This document shows, piece by piece, positions 18,965 through 28,190 of a DNA stretch of 51,551 bases (its first letter is position 1; each line of letters starts with the position of its first letter). The DNA is taken from contig CALGDM010000004.1 of NCBI GenBank assembly GCA_937884605.1, positions 1-51,551 of the forward strand. Reading direction: 5' to 3'. The notes below the pieces were generated by a model, which worked only from the letters and a program-made list of their open reading frames with translations, was not told the origin of the DNA and made no database searches. The position numbers were made by a program, and so were the translations under genes. Source of the stretch: an uncultured Spiribacter sp. (GTDB lineage Bacteria; Pseudomonadota; Gammaproteobacteria; Nitrococcales; Nitrococcaceae).

Positions 18965-20685
18965 CGGACCTGATCCCGCCCTACGGCGGCACACTCAAGG
19001 ACTTGAGGCTGGATGAGACCACCGCGCAGACGCGCCGGGCCGACGCCGCGGACTACCCGAGCTGGGATCTGACCGACCGGCAGCTCTGCGATCTCGAATT
19101 GCTGGCCAACGGCGGGTTCTCGCCCCTCGAGGGGTTCATGGGCCGGCAGGACTATGACCGGGTGGTCAGCGACATGCGGCTTGCCGACGGCACGCTCTGG
19201 CCCATGCCCATTACACTGGATGTCAGCGAGGCGTTTGCCGAAACCCTCGACGCCGGTGCGCGCATCGCCCTGCGCGACCCCGAGGGCGTCATTCTGGCCA
19301 TCCTGACCGTGGACGACGTCTGGCGCCCCGACCGCGAGCATGAGGCCGAGCAGGTCTTCGGCACCCGCGATGGGGCCCATCCTGCCGTGCACTGGCTGCG
19401 CGAGCACAGTCACCCGGTGTACGTCGGTGGCCGAGTGGAGGCACTGGATCTGCCGGGGCACTACGATTTCACTCATCTGCGCCTGACCCCCGCCGAGCTG
19501 CGCGAGCGCTTTCAGCGCGACGGCTGGCGCCGTGTCGTCGCCTTCCAGACCCGCAACCCAATGCACCGCGCCCATGTCGAGCTGACCTTTCTGGCCGCCC
19601 GTCAGGCCGAGGCCAACCTGCTGATCCATCCGGTGGTGGGCATGACCAAGCCCGGCGATGTCGATCACTACTCGCGGGTGCGCTGCTACGAGCATGTCCT
19701 GCACAAATACCCCGAGCAGACCACTGCGCTGTCACTGCTGCCGCTTGCCATGCGCATGGGAGGTCCCCGCGAGGCGGTCTGGCACGCGATCATCCGCCGC
19801 AACTACGGCTGTACCCATCTGATCGTGGGGCGCGATCATGCCGGCCCTGGCAAGGACAGCAACGGCGATGAGCTCTACGGTCCGTACGACGCCCAGGAGA
19901 TGGTCACCCGCCACGCCGACGAACTGGGCATCCGGATGGTGCCGTTCCGGATGATGGTCTATGTCCAGGAGCGTGCCGGCTATGCCCCCATCGACGAGGT
20001 GGACGAGGCCACGGAGACCGTGATGAATATCTCCGGTACCGAGTTTCGTCGGCGCATGCGCGAGGGGCTCGAGATCCCCGACTGGTTCGGCTATCCGGAG
20101 GTCGTCGAGGAGTTGCGCAAGACCTATCCGCCCCGGGCCCGTCAGGGCTTTACGCTGTTCTTTACCGGGTTGTCGGGCTCGGGCAAGTCGACCATCGCCA
20201 ATGCGGTCATGGTCAAGCTCATGGAGCGGGGCGGCCGGCCCGTGACCCTGCTCGACGGGGACCGGGTGCGCAAGCATCTGTCCAGTGAACTGGGCTTTTC
20301 CAAGGCCCACCGTGATTTGAATATTCGCCGCATCGGCTTTGTCGCCGCCGAAATCACCCGCAATGGCGGTGCTGCCATCTGTGCGCCCATTGCGCCCTAT
20401 ACGGCCACTCGGGATGCCGTACGCGAAATGGTGGAGTCGGCCAATGGCGGATTTCTCGAAATCCATGTCGCCACCCCCCTCGAGGAGTGCGAGCGCCGCG
20501 ATCGCAAGGGCCTCTACGCCCAGGCCCGGGCCGGCCGGATCACCGGCTTTACCGGGATTGACGATCCCTATGAGGCCCCCGAGACGCCGGCCCTGCGAAT
20601 CGACACCACCGACTGCAGCGTCGAGGAGGCCGCTCAGCAGGTCCTGCTCAAGATCGAGGCGATGGGATTCATCGATCTGGAGTGA
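18961..20685 (+). CDS. Bifunctional sulfate adenylyltransferase / adenylylsulfate kinase
   Basis: A 574-residue fusion. Residues about 1-385 form an ATP sulfurylase of the single-chain Sat type, with the active-site QTRNPMHRAH (196-205) and GRDHAGPG. Residues about 395-574 form an APS kinase with the P-loop GLSGSGKST (403-411), LDGDRVR, and SSELGFSKAHRDLN. The protein therefore converts sulfate to APS and then to PAPS. The order Sat then APS kinase is the reverse of animal PAPS synthetases and the same as in Aquifex-type enzymes. Other sulfate-assimilation genes (cysH, cysIJ, transporters) are not nearby. It overlaps the MFS gene by four bases (ATGA), suggesting coupling. Confidence 0.95.
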   Translation: MTDLIPPYGGTLKDLRLDETTAQTRRADAADYPSWDLTDRQLCDLELLANGGFSPLEGFMGRQDYDRVVSDMRLADGTLWPMPITLDVSEAFAETLDAGARIALRDPEGVILAILTVDDVWRPDREHEAEQVFGTRDGAHPAVHWLREHSHPVYVGGRVEALDLPGHYDFTHLRLTPAELRERFQRDGWRRVVAFQTRNPMHRAHVELTFLAARQAEANLLIHPVVGMTKPGDVDHYSRVRCYEHVLHKYPEQTTALSLLPLAMRMGGPREAVWHAIIRRNYGCTHLIVGRDHAGPGKDSNGDELYGPYDAQEMVTRHADELGIRMVPFRMMVYVQERAGYAPIDEVDEATETVMNISGTEFRRRMREGLEIPDWFGYPEVVEELRKTYPPRARQGFTLFFTGLSGSGKSTIANAVMVKLMERGGRPVTLLDGDRVRKHLSSELGFSKAHRDLNIRRIGFVAAEITRNGGAAICAPIAPYTATRDAVREMVESANGGFLEIHVATPLEECERRDRKGLYAQARAGRITGFTGIDDPYEAPETPALRIDTTDCSVEEAAQQVLLKIEAMGFIDLE

Positions 20686-20787
20686 CCGGTTGTCGGCCGC
20701 CATTTGGTTGGCCGTCATGAACGGGTAGAGTGGAGACACATGGCGGGCGTCCAGTCGGGCCCGTCCCATCATTCAACGGAGGCAGTC

Positions 20788-21246
20788 ATGGCGCGTGGAG
20801 TCAACAAGGTCATTCTCATCGGCAATCTCGGCGCCGACCCCGAGGTCCGCTATTCGGCGGCCGGCAGCGCCATCACCAATGTGCGTCTGGCGACCACCGA
20901 TCAGTGGAAGGATCGCCAGACCGGCGAGCAGCAGGAGAAAACCGAATGGCACCGCATCGTGTTTTTCGGTCGGCTCGCGGAGATTGCCGGCGAGTATCTG
21001 AAAAAGGGTTCGAAGATCTTTATCGAGGGCCGCCTGCAGACCCGCAAATGGCAGGGGCAGGACGGTCAGGACAAGTACACGACGGAAATCGTGGCCAATG
21101 ACATGCAGATGCTCGATGGCGCCGGTGGCGGCGGTATGGGCGGTGGCGCTGGCGGCGGCATGAAGCAGTCAGCGCCCGCGTCGAGTCAGGAGCCGGCCCC
21201 GCAGACCGCTCCCGTGGACGATTTCGACGACGACATCCCGTTCTGA
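20788..21246 (+). CDS. ssb: Single-stranded DNA-binding protein
   Basis: A 152-residue protein. The OB fold covers about residues 1-110, starting [20 protein letters not shown] short glycine-rich linker ([12 protein letters not shown]) leads to the acidic tip DDFDDDIPF, which binds partner proteins such as exonuclease I and PriA. I chose the ATG at 20788 because of the family start and the GGAGG six bases before it, although the frame is open further upstream. GGGTAGAGT at 20723-20731 could hold its -10 element. Confidence 0.97.
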   Translation: MARGVNKVILIGNLGADPEVRYSAAGSAITNVRLATTDQWKDRQTGEQQEKTEWHRIVFFGRLAEIAGEYLKKGSKIFIEGRLQTRKWQGQDGQDKYTTEIVANDMQMLDGAGGGGMGGGAGGGMKQSAPASSQEPAPQTAPVDDFDDDIPF

Positions 21247-21253
21247 AGAGTGG

Positions 21254-23911
21254 CTAGGCGCTGCCGTTGTCACCCGCCTCCGGCGGGGCGGCGTCGGGCT
21301 CCAGCGCCGCCATTGCCCGGGCGATCGAGTCAACGATCAGGGGGCCGTCCTCGCCATAATCCGCGGGCGCCAGTGGCTCACCGATGCGGATCAGGATGCT
21401 GCCGCGCCGTGGCATGAGCTGACCCACCGGCAGCACCGAGTCCGTGCCCTCAATCCAGACTGGCACCACCGGCACCGGGTGCGCGGCCAGCAGCAGGCCG
21501 ATGCCCGGGCGCAGGGGCTGCAGCTCGCCGTCCCGGCCGCGTTGCCCTTCCGGAAACCACACCAGAGAGTGACCGCGTTGCAGGGTCGCTGCTGCCAGCG
21601 CCAGGCTGCGCTGCGGTGCCGCTCCGGGGTCTATCGGCAGGATCCGGGCCACATGGCTGAAGGTTCGACGCAGCGCCGATGAGAACAACAGCCCGGTCCA
21701 GCCCGCCCAGAACAGCGGTTCCATCTGGCGGCGGGTCAGGCTTTCGGTAAGGGCGACGGGATCGTAGGCACTGATATGCCGCGGCGTGATCAGGAACGGG
21801 CCGTCCTGCGGCCACTCCCCCTCCACCTCGATCCGGGCGAAGCGTCGATTGATCATCCTGCAGACGCCCAGGGCCAGTCGGGCCGTGGCGTAGCGCAACG
21901 GACCGCGGGGGGTGAGAAGGCGCGTCGATGATTCATCGAGCAGTGCCTCCGGCGTGGCCAACTGCTCGGTCAGGGAGGTGGGTGCCTGTCCCTCAGCGGC
22001 GAGCGCTGCCGGATCCGCCTGGATCACCTCCTGGAGGAGGTCACGAACGGTCTCCACCCGGCCAATGGCGGCATCATCGAGCTCGATACCGGCCTGATCG
22101 CGCAGCCCCAGGCCCAGATCCATCCACCCCAGCGAGTCGAGTCCCAGGTCCTGGTGAAGTCGGCTGTCCGGCGTCAGGCGCTTGTTCGCGAAGCGGGCGG
22201 CCAGGTACTCCCAGGTGGCCAGCGCCGCTTCATCGGCCAGCAGGGCCTGGTCCTCAGGCGCCATGGCCTCGGTATCGATGGGTGCCTGGAGTGTCTGGGG
22301 CTGATCGCCGCCGAGGCGCTCGAAAAGCGTCGCCAGGTGGGGGCGGCGCAGCTTGCCCAGGCGGGTCCGGGGCAGGGGGTCGGCACTCAGTCGGGTCTCG
22401 CCGATCGCATGGTGGGCGGGCAGATCGGCCTGTGCGGCCCGCAACGCCGCATCGATCCGTGCCTGCTGCGTGTCCTCGCGATCATCCGCGTCGGCGGCAA
22501 CGATCACGGCGGCAAGTCGGCCATTGCGGGCGAGCGCTCCCGCCTCGCGGATGGCTGGTTGCGCGTTCAACACCCGCTCGATCCGCTCGGGATCGATGTT
22601 CTCGCCGCCCGCAAGCACGAGGGTGGACGACAGCCTGCCGGTGAGGTGCAGGTAGCCATCGCTGTCGATCTGGCCGCCATCCCCGGTGCAAAACCAGCCC
22701 TCGGCGTCAAAGCTCTCGTCATTGGGGACGACCCCATGCCAGTAACCGGCAAACACGTTCGGGCCCCGGGCGCGCACTTCGCCATCAACAATCCGCAGCG
22801 ATACGCCGGGCAGTGGCCGACCGGCGGTCTCGAGGCGTGCCTCACCGGGGGCGTTGAGGGTCAGGATGGGTGCCGTTTCGGTCAGTCCATAACCACTCGC
22901 GAGCGTCCAGCCCAGACCCTGTAGGCGCCGGGCAATGGCGGGGTCGAGTGCCGCGCCGCCATTCACTGCCAGGCGCAGGGACGGCGCCAGACGTTTCATC
23001 ACCGGTCTAAACAGCCAGCGCCCCACCGGCCGGCCGAGCCGCGACTGCAGTCGCAGACTGAGATCCACGCCGGCATGAAAGAGCCGTTGCCGCCAGCGCC
23101 GCTGGCCGCCGAGGCGTTCCTCCAGCCGGCTCCATAGCGCCTCGTAGAGCCGCGGCACCCCCAGCAGGATGGTCGCCCGGCCCGCGCGCAGTGCCTCGGC
23201 AATACGCGGGCCGACCAGCGACCGCGGCAGGATCAGCGTCGCGCCAACGCCAAGAACCGTCAGCAATCCGACGCTGAACGGATAGACATGATGCAGCGGC
23301 AATGGCAGCAGCACTCGATCCTGCGGCCCGGCAATGCGCTCCTCGAGCAGGGCGCGGACGTTGCTGACCAGATTGGCATGAGTGAGCGGGACGCCCTTCG
23401 GCGGGCCGGTCGTGCCCGAGGTGTAGAACAGGGTAGCGATGTCGCTGGCGGCGGGTTCGTCCTGCGGCGCCGGGTTGTCGGGGGCATCGGTGGCGAGCGA
23501 TAGCGCGTCGATCTCGATGATGGGGGTCGCCGCTGGCGGCTGCGGCAGGGAGGGGCGCAGCGCCCGGGTGATGTAGATGCGCGCCGGATCGGCGTCGGCG
23601 ATGACGTGGGCCAGATCAGCGTGGCCCATCTGGGCGTCCACCGGGACCAGTACCCCGCCGTGCATCAACGTGGCGAGGGCGATAACGATCCACTCGATAC
23701 TGTTGGGTGCCTGGATGAGAACCCGATCGCCGCGGCCGATTCCGGCGTCGCGCAGGGTTTGCGCATGGGCTTCGGCCATGGCCAGCAGGCGATGGCGTTC
23801 AATGCAGATCGGCTCGGTGGCGGTGTAGGCCACGACCGCCGGCTGTTGCGCCGTCCCCGGTGCCGCCCGGATCAGGGCGGGGATGGTCAGGCGATCGACG
23901 TCGTCGGTCAT
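21254..23911 (-). CDS. Three-domain acyl ligase / acyl carrier / acyltransferase
   Basis: An 885-residue protein with three parts. An AMP-forming ligase (about 1-535) has TSGTTGPPKG (164-173), SGYGLTET (339-346), TGD (409-411) and the likely adenylation lysine K520. A carrier domain (about 555-630) has the phosphopantetheine site DLGLDSL (S593). A PlsC-like acyltransferase (about 665-860) has the HX4D motif RHISAYD (H712, D717) and FPEGQRGRDG (786-795). It probably activates a fatty acid, loads it on its own carrier domain and transfers it to a lysophospholipid or similar acceptor, as Aas does with a different domain order. No clear membrane anchor. It begins one base after the stop of the HAD gene, so the two are surely cotranscribed. 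Confidence 0.88.
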   Translation of the reverse strand: MTDDVDRLTIPALIRAAPGTAQQPAVVAYTATEPICIERHRLLAMAEAHAQTLRDAGIGRGDRVLIQAPNSIEWIVIALATLMHGGVLVPVDAQMGHADLAHVIADADPARIYITRALRPSLPQPPAATPIIEIDALSLATDAPDNPAPQDEPAASDIATLFYTSGTTGPPKGVPLTHANLVSNVRALLEERIAGPQDRVLLPLPLHHVYPFSVGLLTVLGVGATLILPRSLVGPRIAEALRAGRATILLGVPRLYEALWSRLEERLGGQRRWRQRLFHAGVDLSLRLQSRLGRPVGRWLFRPVMKRLAPSLRLAVNGGAALDPAIARRLQGLGWTLASGYGLTETAPILTLNAPGEARLETAGRPLPGVSLRIVDGEVRARGPNVFAGYWHGVVPNDESFDAEGWFCTGDGGQIDSDGYLHLTGRLSSTLVLAGGENIDPERIERVLNAQPAIREAGALARNGRLAAVIVAADADDREDTQQARIDAALRAAQADLPAHHAIGETRLSADPLPRTRLGKLRRPHLATLFERLGGDQPQTLQAPIDTEAMAPEDQALLADEAALATWEYLAARFANKRLTPDSRLHQDLGLDSLGWMDLGLGLRDQAGIELDDAAIGRVETVRDLLQEVIQADPAALAAEGQAPTSLTEQLATPEALLDESSTRLLTPRGPLRYATARLALGVCRMINRRFARIEVEGEWPQDGPFLITPRHISAYDPVALTESLTRRQMEPLFWAGWTGLLFSSALRRTFSHVARILPIDPGAAPQRSLALAAATLQRGHSLVWFPEGQRGRDGELQPLRPGIGLLLAAHPVPVVPVWIEGTDSVLPVGQLMPRRGSILIRIGEPLAPADYGEDGPLIVDSIARAMAALEPDAAPPEAGDNGSA

Positions 23912-23912
23912 C

Positions 23913-24512
23913 TCAGCGCAGTCCCCGGTAAGTGCCATGATCGGCGAGCGCCAGCATCTGGGTATCGCCATCGGTGTCGCCGTACGCGTAGACCGGATGG
24001 TAGTCGTTTGGGTCAAGCAGCGAGCGCAGGCGGACGACCTTCTCGGCGCCGCGACAGTTGGGGCCGGCCAGTTCGCCGGTGAGGCAGCCGTGGCGGCGCT
24101 CGAGCTCGGTGGCGATCAGCTCGATGCCCCGCGAATCGGTCCATGGCTGGATCCACTCGCGGACCGACGCCGAAATGACGATCACGCGATGGCCGGCGTG
24201 ACGATGCCAGTCCAGCCGTTGCCGGGCCTGAGGCCGAAGCAGGCGGTCAAGGTGGTTGAGCGCATAGTCCCGGCCGAGCGCCCGGAACGCCTCATCGCTC
24301 ATCCCCGCAAAAAAGTGACGCAGCAGGTCGACCTTGGCGCGGTCGCGGTGCACCAGTCCCAGCGGCACCCCGAGCAAAGGGGGGGCCAGGCGCAGGCCGG
24401 CGATCAGGCAGCGGGCCGGGCCGAACTGGTGATAGAGCAGGTCACTCAGCGTGTCGCGCCGGGTGAGGGTGCCGTCCAGGTCGAACAGCGCCAGCGTGCG
24501 GGATTCGGTCAT
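23913..24512 (-). CDS. HAD-IB family phosphatase (SerB/CicA-like)
   Basis: A 199-residue protein with all haloacid dehalogenase motifs: DLDGT (D11 nucleophile, D13), the serine of VISAS (S114), K158, and GDTDGD (D179, D183). It is shorter than phosphoserine phosphatase SerB and resembles the HAD-IB group that includes phospholipid-type phosphatases. It is the first gene of a pair with the acyl ligase-acyltransferase gene, one base apart. Inference: it removes phosphate from a lipid intermediate such as phosphatidate. A housekeeping phosphomonoesterase role is also possible. The start at 24512 matches the family N-terminus; the longer open frame overlaps deoD's leader and is unlikely. Confidence 0.85.
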   Translation of the reverse strand: MTESRTLALFDLDGTLTRRDTLSDLLYHQFGPARCLIAGLRLAPPLLGVPLGLVHRDRAKVDLLRHFFAGMSDEAFRALGRDYALNHLDRLLRPQARQRLDWHRHAGHRVIVISASVREWIQPWTDSRGIELIATELERRHGCLTGELAGPNCRGAEKVVRLRSLLDPNDYHPVYAYGDTDGDTQMLALADHGTYRGLR

Positions 24513-24585
24513 GACGGTTTCCCAAGGGGTGAAAGGGCATTCTGCCGGCACTTCGGTATCAATGTACATTCGCCACGACCATGAC

Positions 24586-24614
24586 TGGTCAGCCGGGCGT
24601 CGGGTGGGTAGAGT
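24586..24614 (+). promoter_or_regulatory. Possible deoD promoter
   Basis: TGGTCA (24586-24591) and TAGAGT (24609-24614) are 17 bases apart; each matches four of six consensus positions. The start point would be about 24621, 37 bases before the deoD ATG. The same GGGTAGAGT string occurs before ssb. The 145-base gap is divergent and must also hold the promoter for the HAD gene, which I could not place. Confidence 0.35.
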
Positions 24615-24657
24615 CTGGGGGCTTTCGGACCGATGCCGAGTCAAAGGAGTGGATGCC

Positions 24658-25371
24658 ATGGCAACCCCGCATATTAGTGCCGAACCGGGCGATTTTGCCG
24701 AAACCGTGCTCATGCCGGGCGACCCCCTGCGGGCCAAGGTGATTGCGGACAATTACCTCGAAGACGTGAAGGCAGTGACCGACACCCGCAACATGCTCGG
24801 GTTTACCGGCCGCTATGGCGACACGCCGGTGTCGGTGATGGGCTCGGGCATGGGTATCCCCTCGATGTCGATCTATGCGTTCGAGCTCTACACCCAGTAC
24901 AACGTCGAAAAGATCATCCGCGTTGGCACCTGCGGTGGCATCAGCCCGACGGTCAAGGTGCGGGACATCATCGTGGCGATGGGCGCGTCCACGGACTCGA
25001 GCGTCAACCGCACCCGGCTTGCCGGCGACGACTTCGCCGCCATCGCCGATTATGATCTGCTCGAGTCCACCGTGGCCGCTGCCCGCGCCGCGGGTGTGGC
25101 GCCCCGAGTCGGGAATGTCTTTTCCTCGGAGCTTTTCTACAACCCCCGTGCGAATTTCTTCGAGACACTCAAATCCCACGGCATCCTGGCCGTTGAGATG
25201 GAAGCGGCCGGCCTGTACGGCGTGGCCGCCGAGACCGGCAAGCGGGCGGTGAGCGTGCTCACGGTCAGCGATCACGTGGTGACCGGGACGTCCACCAGCG
25301 CCGATGAGCGCCAGAACAGTTTCCACGAAATGATGCAGGTGGCGTTGGAAGCCGCCGCCAACGCCCACTGA
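24658..25371 (+). CDS. deoD: Purine-nucleoside phosphorylase, DeoD-type
   Basis: A 237-residue enzyme splitting purine (deoxy)ribonucleosides with phosphate, a salvage reaction. It matches the hexameric bacterial type from the first residue: [28 protein letters not shown] and the catalytic aspartate D205 in VSDHVV. H5 and R25-type phosphate-site residues are conserved. AAGGAG lies eight bases before the chosen ATG. E. coli keeps deoD with deoCAB; here it stands alone before ugd, 18 bases apart, so read-through is likely but no functional link is obvious. Confidence 0.96.
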   Translation: MATPHISAEPGDFAETVLMPGDPLRAKVIADNYLEDVKAVTDTRNMLGFTGRYGDTPVSVMGSGMGIPSMSIYAFELYTQYNVEKIIRVGTCGGISPTVKVRDIIVAMGASTDSSVNRTRLAGDDFAAIADYDLLESTVAAARAAGVAPRVGNVFSSELFYNPRANFFETLKSHGILAVEMEAAGLYGVAAETGKRAVSVLTVSDHVVTGTSTSADERQNSFHEMMQVALEAAANAH

Positions 25372-25389
25372 CGGCTTCGGAGGGCAGGG

Positions 25390-26745
25390 ATGCGAGTCAG
25401 TATTTTTGGAACCGGCTATGTCGGACTTGTCACCGGGGCCTGCTTTGCCGAGGTGGGCAACGATGTGATCTGCGTCGACGTGGATGCCAGCAAGATCGAC
25501 CAGCTCAACCGCGGCGAAATGCCCATCTACGAGCCGGGGCTCGAGGCCATGGTGGCCCGCAATCGTGCCCAGGGACGCCTGCAGTTCACCACCGACGCCC
25601 AGGCGGCGGTTCAGCACGGGGAGTTCCAGTTTATCGCGGTGGGCACGCCCCCGGACGAGGACGGCTCGGCCGATCTGCGGCACGTTCTGTCGGTGGCCGA
25701 CACCATCGCTGCCTGGATGGACGACGCGCGGATCATTGTCGATAAATCCACGGTGCCGGTGGGCACGGCGGATCGGGTCCGCGAGGCGGTGGATCGTCGC
25801 CTGCGCGAGCGCGGTGTCGATGTGCCTTACGCGGTGGTCTCGAATCCCGAGTTCCTCAAGGAAGGCGCGGCCATCGACGACTTCATGAAGCCCGAGCGGG
25901 TGATCGTCGGCTGCGATGATGCGGTGGCGCGCGAGAAGCTGCACAGCCTGTACGCGCCGTTCAACCGCAACCACGACCGCCTGATCAGCATGGATGTGCG
26001 CTCGGCCGAACTCACCAAGTACGCCGCCAACGCCATGCTCGCCACCAAGATCAGCTTTATGAACGAGCTTGCCAATATCGCCGACCGGGTCGGGGCGGAT
26101 ATCGAGCGAGTGCGAATCGGCATCGGCGCCGACCCGCGGATTGGTTATCACTTCATCTATCCGGGTGCCGGATACGGCGGATCCTGCTTTCCCAAGGATG
26201 TGCAGGCGCTGGCGCGGACGGCCCACGACGTCGACTATGTCCCGCAGTTGCTGCAGGCGGTCGAGGAAGTCAACGATCGGCAAAAGCACTATCTGTTCAA
26301 TCGCCTGCGCGATCACTTCGGTGGCGAACTCGCCGGGCGTCGGTTTGCCCTCTGGGGCCTCGCGTTCAAGCCCAACACCGATGACATGCGCGAAGCCGCC
26401 AGCCGGCGTCTGATGGAGTCGCTCTGGGAAGCCGGTGCATCGGTGCAGGCCTTCGACCCCAAGGCGATGGACGAGGCGCGGCGGCTGTACGGCGACCGCC
26501 CGGGCTTTGTCCTCTGCGACAGCCCCGAGGCGGCGCTCGAGGGGTGTGATGCGCTGGTCATCGTGACCGAGTGGAATCAGTTCCGCAGCCCGGATTTTGA
26601 TCTTGTTCGGGCGCGCCTGAGCGAGCCGGTGATCGTTGACGGCCGCAATCTCTACGAACCTGCGCTGCTCGCCGAGCAGGGCTTTCACTACTACGCGATT
26701 GGTCGTCCGCCGGTGGCGCCGGCGCCGAGCGGGCGGGGCGCATGA
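25390..26745 (+). CDS. ugd: UDP-glucose 6-dehydrogenase
   Basis: A 451-residue NAD-dependent enzyme oxidising UDP-glucose to UDP-glucuronate, a precursor of acidic surface polysaccharides. The N-terminal Rossmann fold has GTGYVGLV (residues 6-13). The catalytic cysteine is C266 in [10 protein letters not shown]. The C-terminal UDP-binding domain includes [20 protein letters not shown]-mannose dehydrogenases are the nearest relatives, but the sequence around the active site fits UDP-glucose dehydrogenase. It overlaps the next gene by four bases, so UDP-glucuronate and GDP-mannose supply are linked here. Confidence 0.94.
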   Translation: MRVSIFGTGYVGLVTGACFAEVGNDVICVDVDASKIDQLNRGEMPIYEPGLEAMVARNRAQGRLQFTTDAQAAVQHGEFQFIAVGTPPDEDGSADLRHVLSVADTIAAWMDDARIIVDKSTVPVGTADRVREAVDRRLRERGVDVPYAVVSNPEFLKEGAAIDDFMKPERVIVGCDDAVAREKLHSLYAPFNRNHDRLISMDVRSAELTKYAANAMLATKISFMNELANIADRVGADIERVRIGIGADPRIGYHFIYPGAGYGGSCFPKDVQALARTAHDVDYVPQLLQAVEEVNDRQKHYLFNRLRDHFGGELAGRRFALWGLAFKPNTDDMREAASRRLMESLWEAGASVQAFDPKAMDEARRLYGDRPGFVLCDSPEAALEGCDALVIVTEWNQFRSPDFDLVRARLSEPVIVDGRNLYEPALLAEQGFHYYAIGRPPVAPAPSGRGA

Positions 26746-28178
26746 GCACCGCATCGCCCGCCCTGCCCATCCACCCGGTCATCCTGTCCGGCGGCGTCGG
26801 TTCGCGGCTCTGGCCGTTGTCCCGCGAGGCCTATCCCAAGCAGTTCCTGGATGTCGCGGCCGGCGGGCGTACGCTGGTCCAGCAGACCCTCGAGCGGCTG
26901 GTGGATCTGCCGGGGCTGGCCGAGCCGCTGGTGGTCTGCAATCAGGCGCATCGCTTCCTGGTGGCCGAGCAGCTCCGTGACAGCTCGCTGGGAACCGCCC
27001 GCATCCTGCTCGAGCCGGTGGGCCGCAACACCGCGCCGGCGGTGGCGGTGGCCGCGCTGCAGGCCCTGCAGACCAGTGACGATGCGATTCTGGCCGTGTT
27101 TCCGGCGGACCACCTGGTCGCGGAGCCCGCCCATCTACGCGCGGCGGTGACCCAGGCCATCGAGGCGGCACGGGCCGGTGGACTGGTGACCTTTGGCGTG
27201 GTCCCGTACCGGGCCGAGACCGGTTATGGCTATATCGAGGCCGGCGAGCCCGTGGGCGGTGGCCCGGCCCGTGCCGTGCGGCAATTTGTTGAAAAGCCCG
27301 ATGCCGAAACGGCCCGGGCCTATCTCGACAGCGGACGGTTCTACTGGAACTCGGGCATGTTCGTCATGCGGGCGTCGGCTTATCTGCAGGCCCTCCGGAC
27401 CCACGCCCCGGCCATCCTCGAGGCCTGCGAGGCGGCGGTGGCCGGCGCCGAACAGGATATGGATTTTGTCCGTCTGGACGAGGCGGCGTTCGAGCGCTGT
27501 CCGGCCGAGTCCATCGACTATGCGGTCATGGAGCCCACCGATGCGGCCGTCACCCTGGCGCTGGAGGCGGGCTGGAGTGATCTGGGCTCGTGGGCGACGC
27601 TGATGGAAGCCGCCGATCGGGATGCGGCCGGCAATGCCCTGATGGGCGATGTTCTGACCCAGGACAGCCACAACAACTACGTGCGGGCCGAGAGTCGGCT
27701 TGTGGCCACTGTGGGGCTCGAGGACCACGTGGTGGTCGAGACTGCCGATTCGGTGCTGGTGGCACCGCGCGGGCAGGTGCATGCGGTCAAGGGCATTGTC
27801 GAGCAGCTGCGGGCGGACGGTCGGCCCGAGGCCCTTGAACACCGCGAGGTCCACCGCCCCTGGGGCAGCTACGAGGGACTGGTCCGCGCCGAACGGTTTC
27901 AGGTCAAACGCATTATCGTCAGCCCCGGTTCGCGGCTGTCACTGCAGATGCATCATCACCGCGCCGAGCACTGGGTGGTGGTGCAGGGCACGGCCCGCGT
28001 CACCCGCGGCGACGAGGTGTTCCTGCTGGGCGAGGATCAGTCCACGTACATCCCGCTGGGGACCGTGCACCGGCTGGAGAATCCCGGCATGATCCCGCTC
28101 GAGCTGGTGGAGGTGCAGTCCGGCAGCTATCTGGGTGAGGACGACATCGTGCGCATTGAGGATCGCTATGGGCGCTAG
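26742..28178 (+). CDS. manC: Mannose-1-phosphate guanylyltransferase / mannose-6-phosphate isomerase
   Basis: A 478-residue bifunctional enzyme of GDP-mannose synthesis. Residues about 10-345 form the nucleotidyltransferase, with [20 protein letters not shown] and the sugar-binding FVEKPD. Residues about 360-475 form the cupin isomerase domain, with RPWGSYE and [11 protein letters not shown]. The type is that of AlgA/ManC/XanB. With ugd just upstream, it points to an exopolysaccharide or capsule with glucuronic acid and mannose or its derivatives. No glycosyltransferase or export gene is in the window. The 3' end appears to hold the promoter for miaB. Confidence 0.95.
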   Translation: MSTASPALPIHPVILSGGVGSRLWPLSREAYPKQFLDVAAGGRTLVQQTLERLVDLPGLAEPLVVCNQAHRFLVAEQLRDSSLGTARILLEPVGRNTAPAVAVAALQALQTSDDAILAVFPADHLVAEPAHLRAAVTQAIEAARAGGLVTFGVVPYRAETGYGYIEAGEPVGGGPARAVRQFVEKPDAETARAYLDSGRFYWNSGMFVMRASAYLQALRTHAPAILEACEAAVAGAEQDMDFVRLDEAAFERCPAESIDYAVMEPTDAAVTLALEAGWSDLGSWATLMEAADRDAAGNALMGDVLTQDSHNNYVRAESRLVATVGLEDHVVVETADSVLVAPRGQVHAVKGIVEQLRADGRPEALEHREVHRPWGSYEGLVRAERFQVKRIIVSPGSRLSLQMHHHRAEHWVVVQGTARVTRGDEVFLLGEDQSTYIPLGTVHRLENPGMIPLELVEVQSGSYLGEDDIVRIEDRYGR

Positions 28179-28184
28179 TATTCT
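28156..28184 (+). promoter_or_regulatory. Probable leaderless promoter of miaB
   Basis: TTGAGG (28156-28161, four of six) and TATTCT (28179-28184, four of six) are 17 bases apart. The predicted start of transcription falls at about 28190-28191, the miaB ATG itself. No Shine-Dalgarno sequence precedes that ATG; the bases before it are GCCCCC. Both observations agree with a leaderless mRNA. The promoter lies in the end of manC. Confidence 0.5.
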
Positions 28185-28190
28185 GCCCCC

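Noticed and set aside
17612-18994. Minus-strand open frame of 460 codons over the MFS gene
   Set aside because: The transporter on the plus strand has clear membrane segments and a motif; the antisense product is His/Gln/Arg-rich low complexity.
20694-20714. CGGCC/GGCCG inverted repeat after the sat-cysC fusion as a terminator
   Set aside because: The stem is five pairs with an 11-base loop and there is no T tract; ssb follows shortly.
24589-26754. Open frame of 721 codons antisense to deoD and ugd
   Set aside because: It mirrors two well-identified genes codon by codon; its product is rich in His, Arg, Gly and Asp and resembles no family. Such frames are common in GC-rich DNA.
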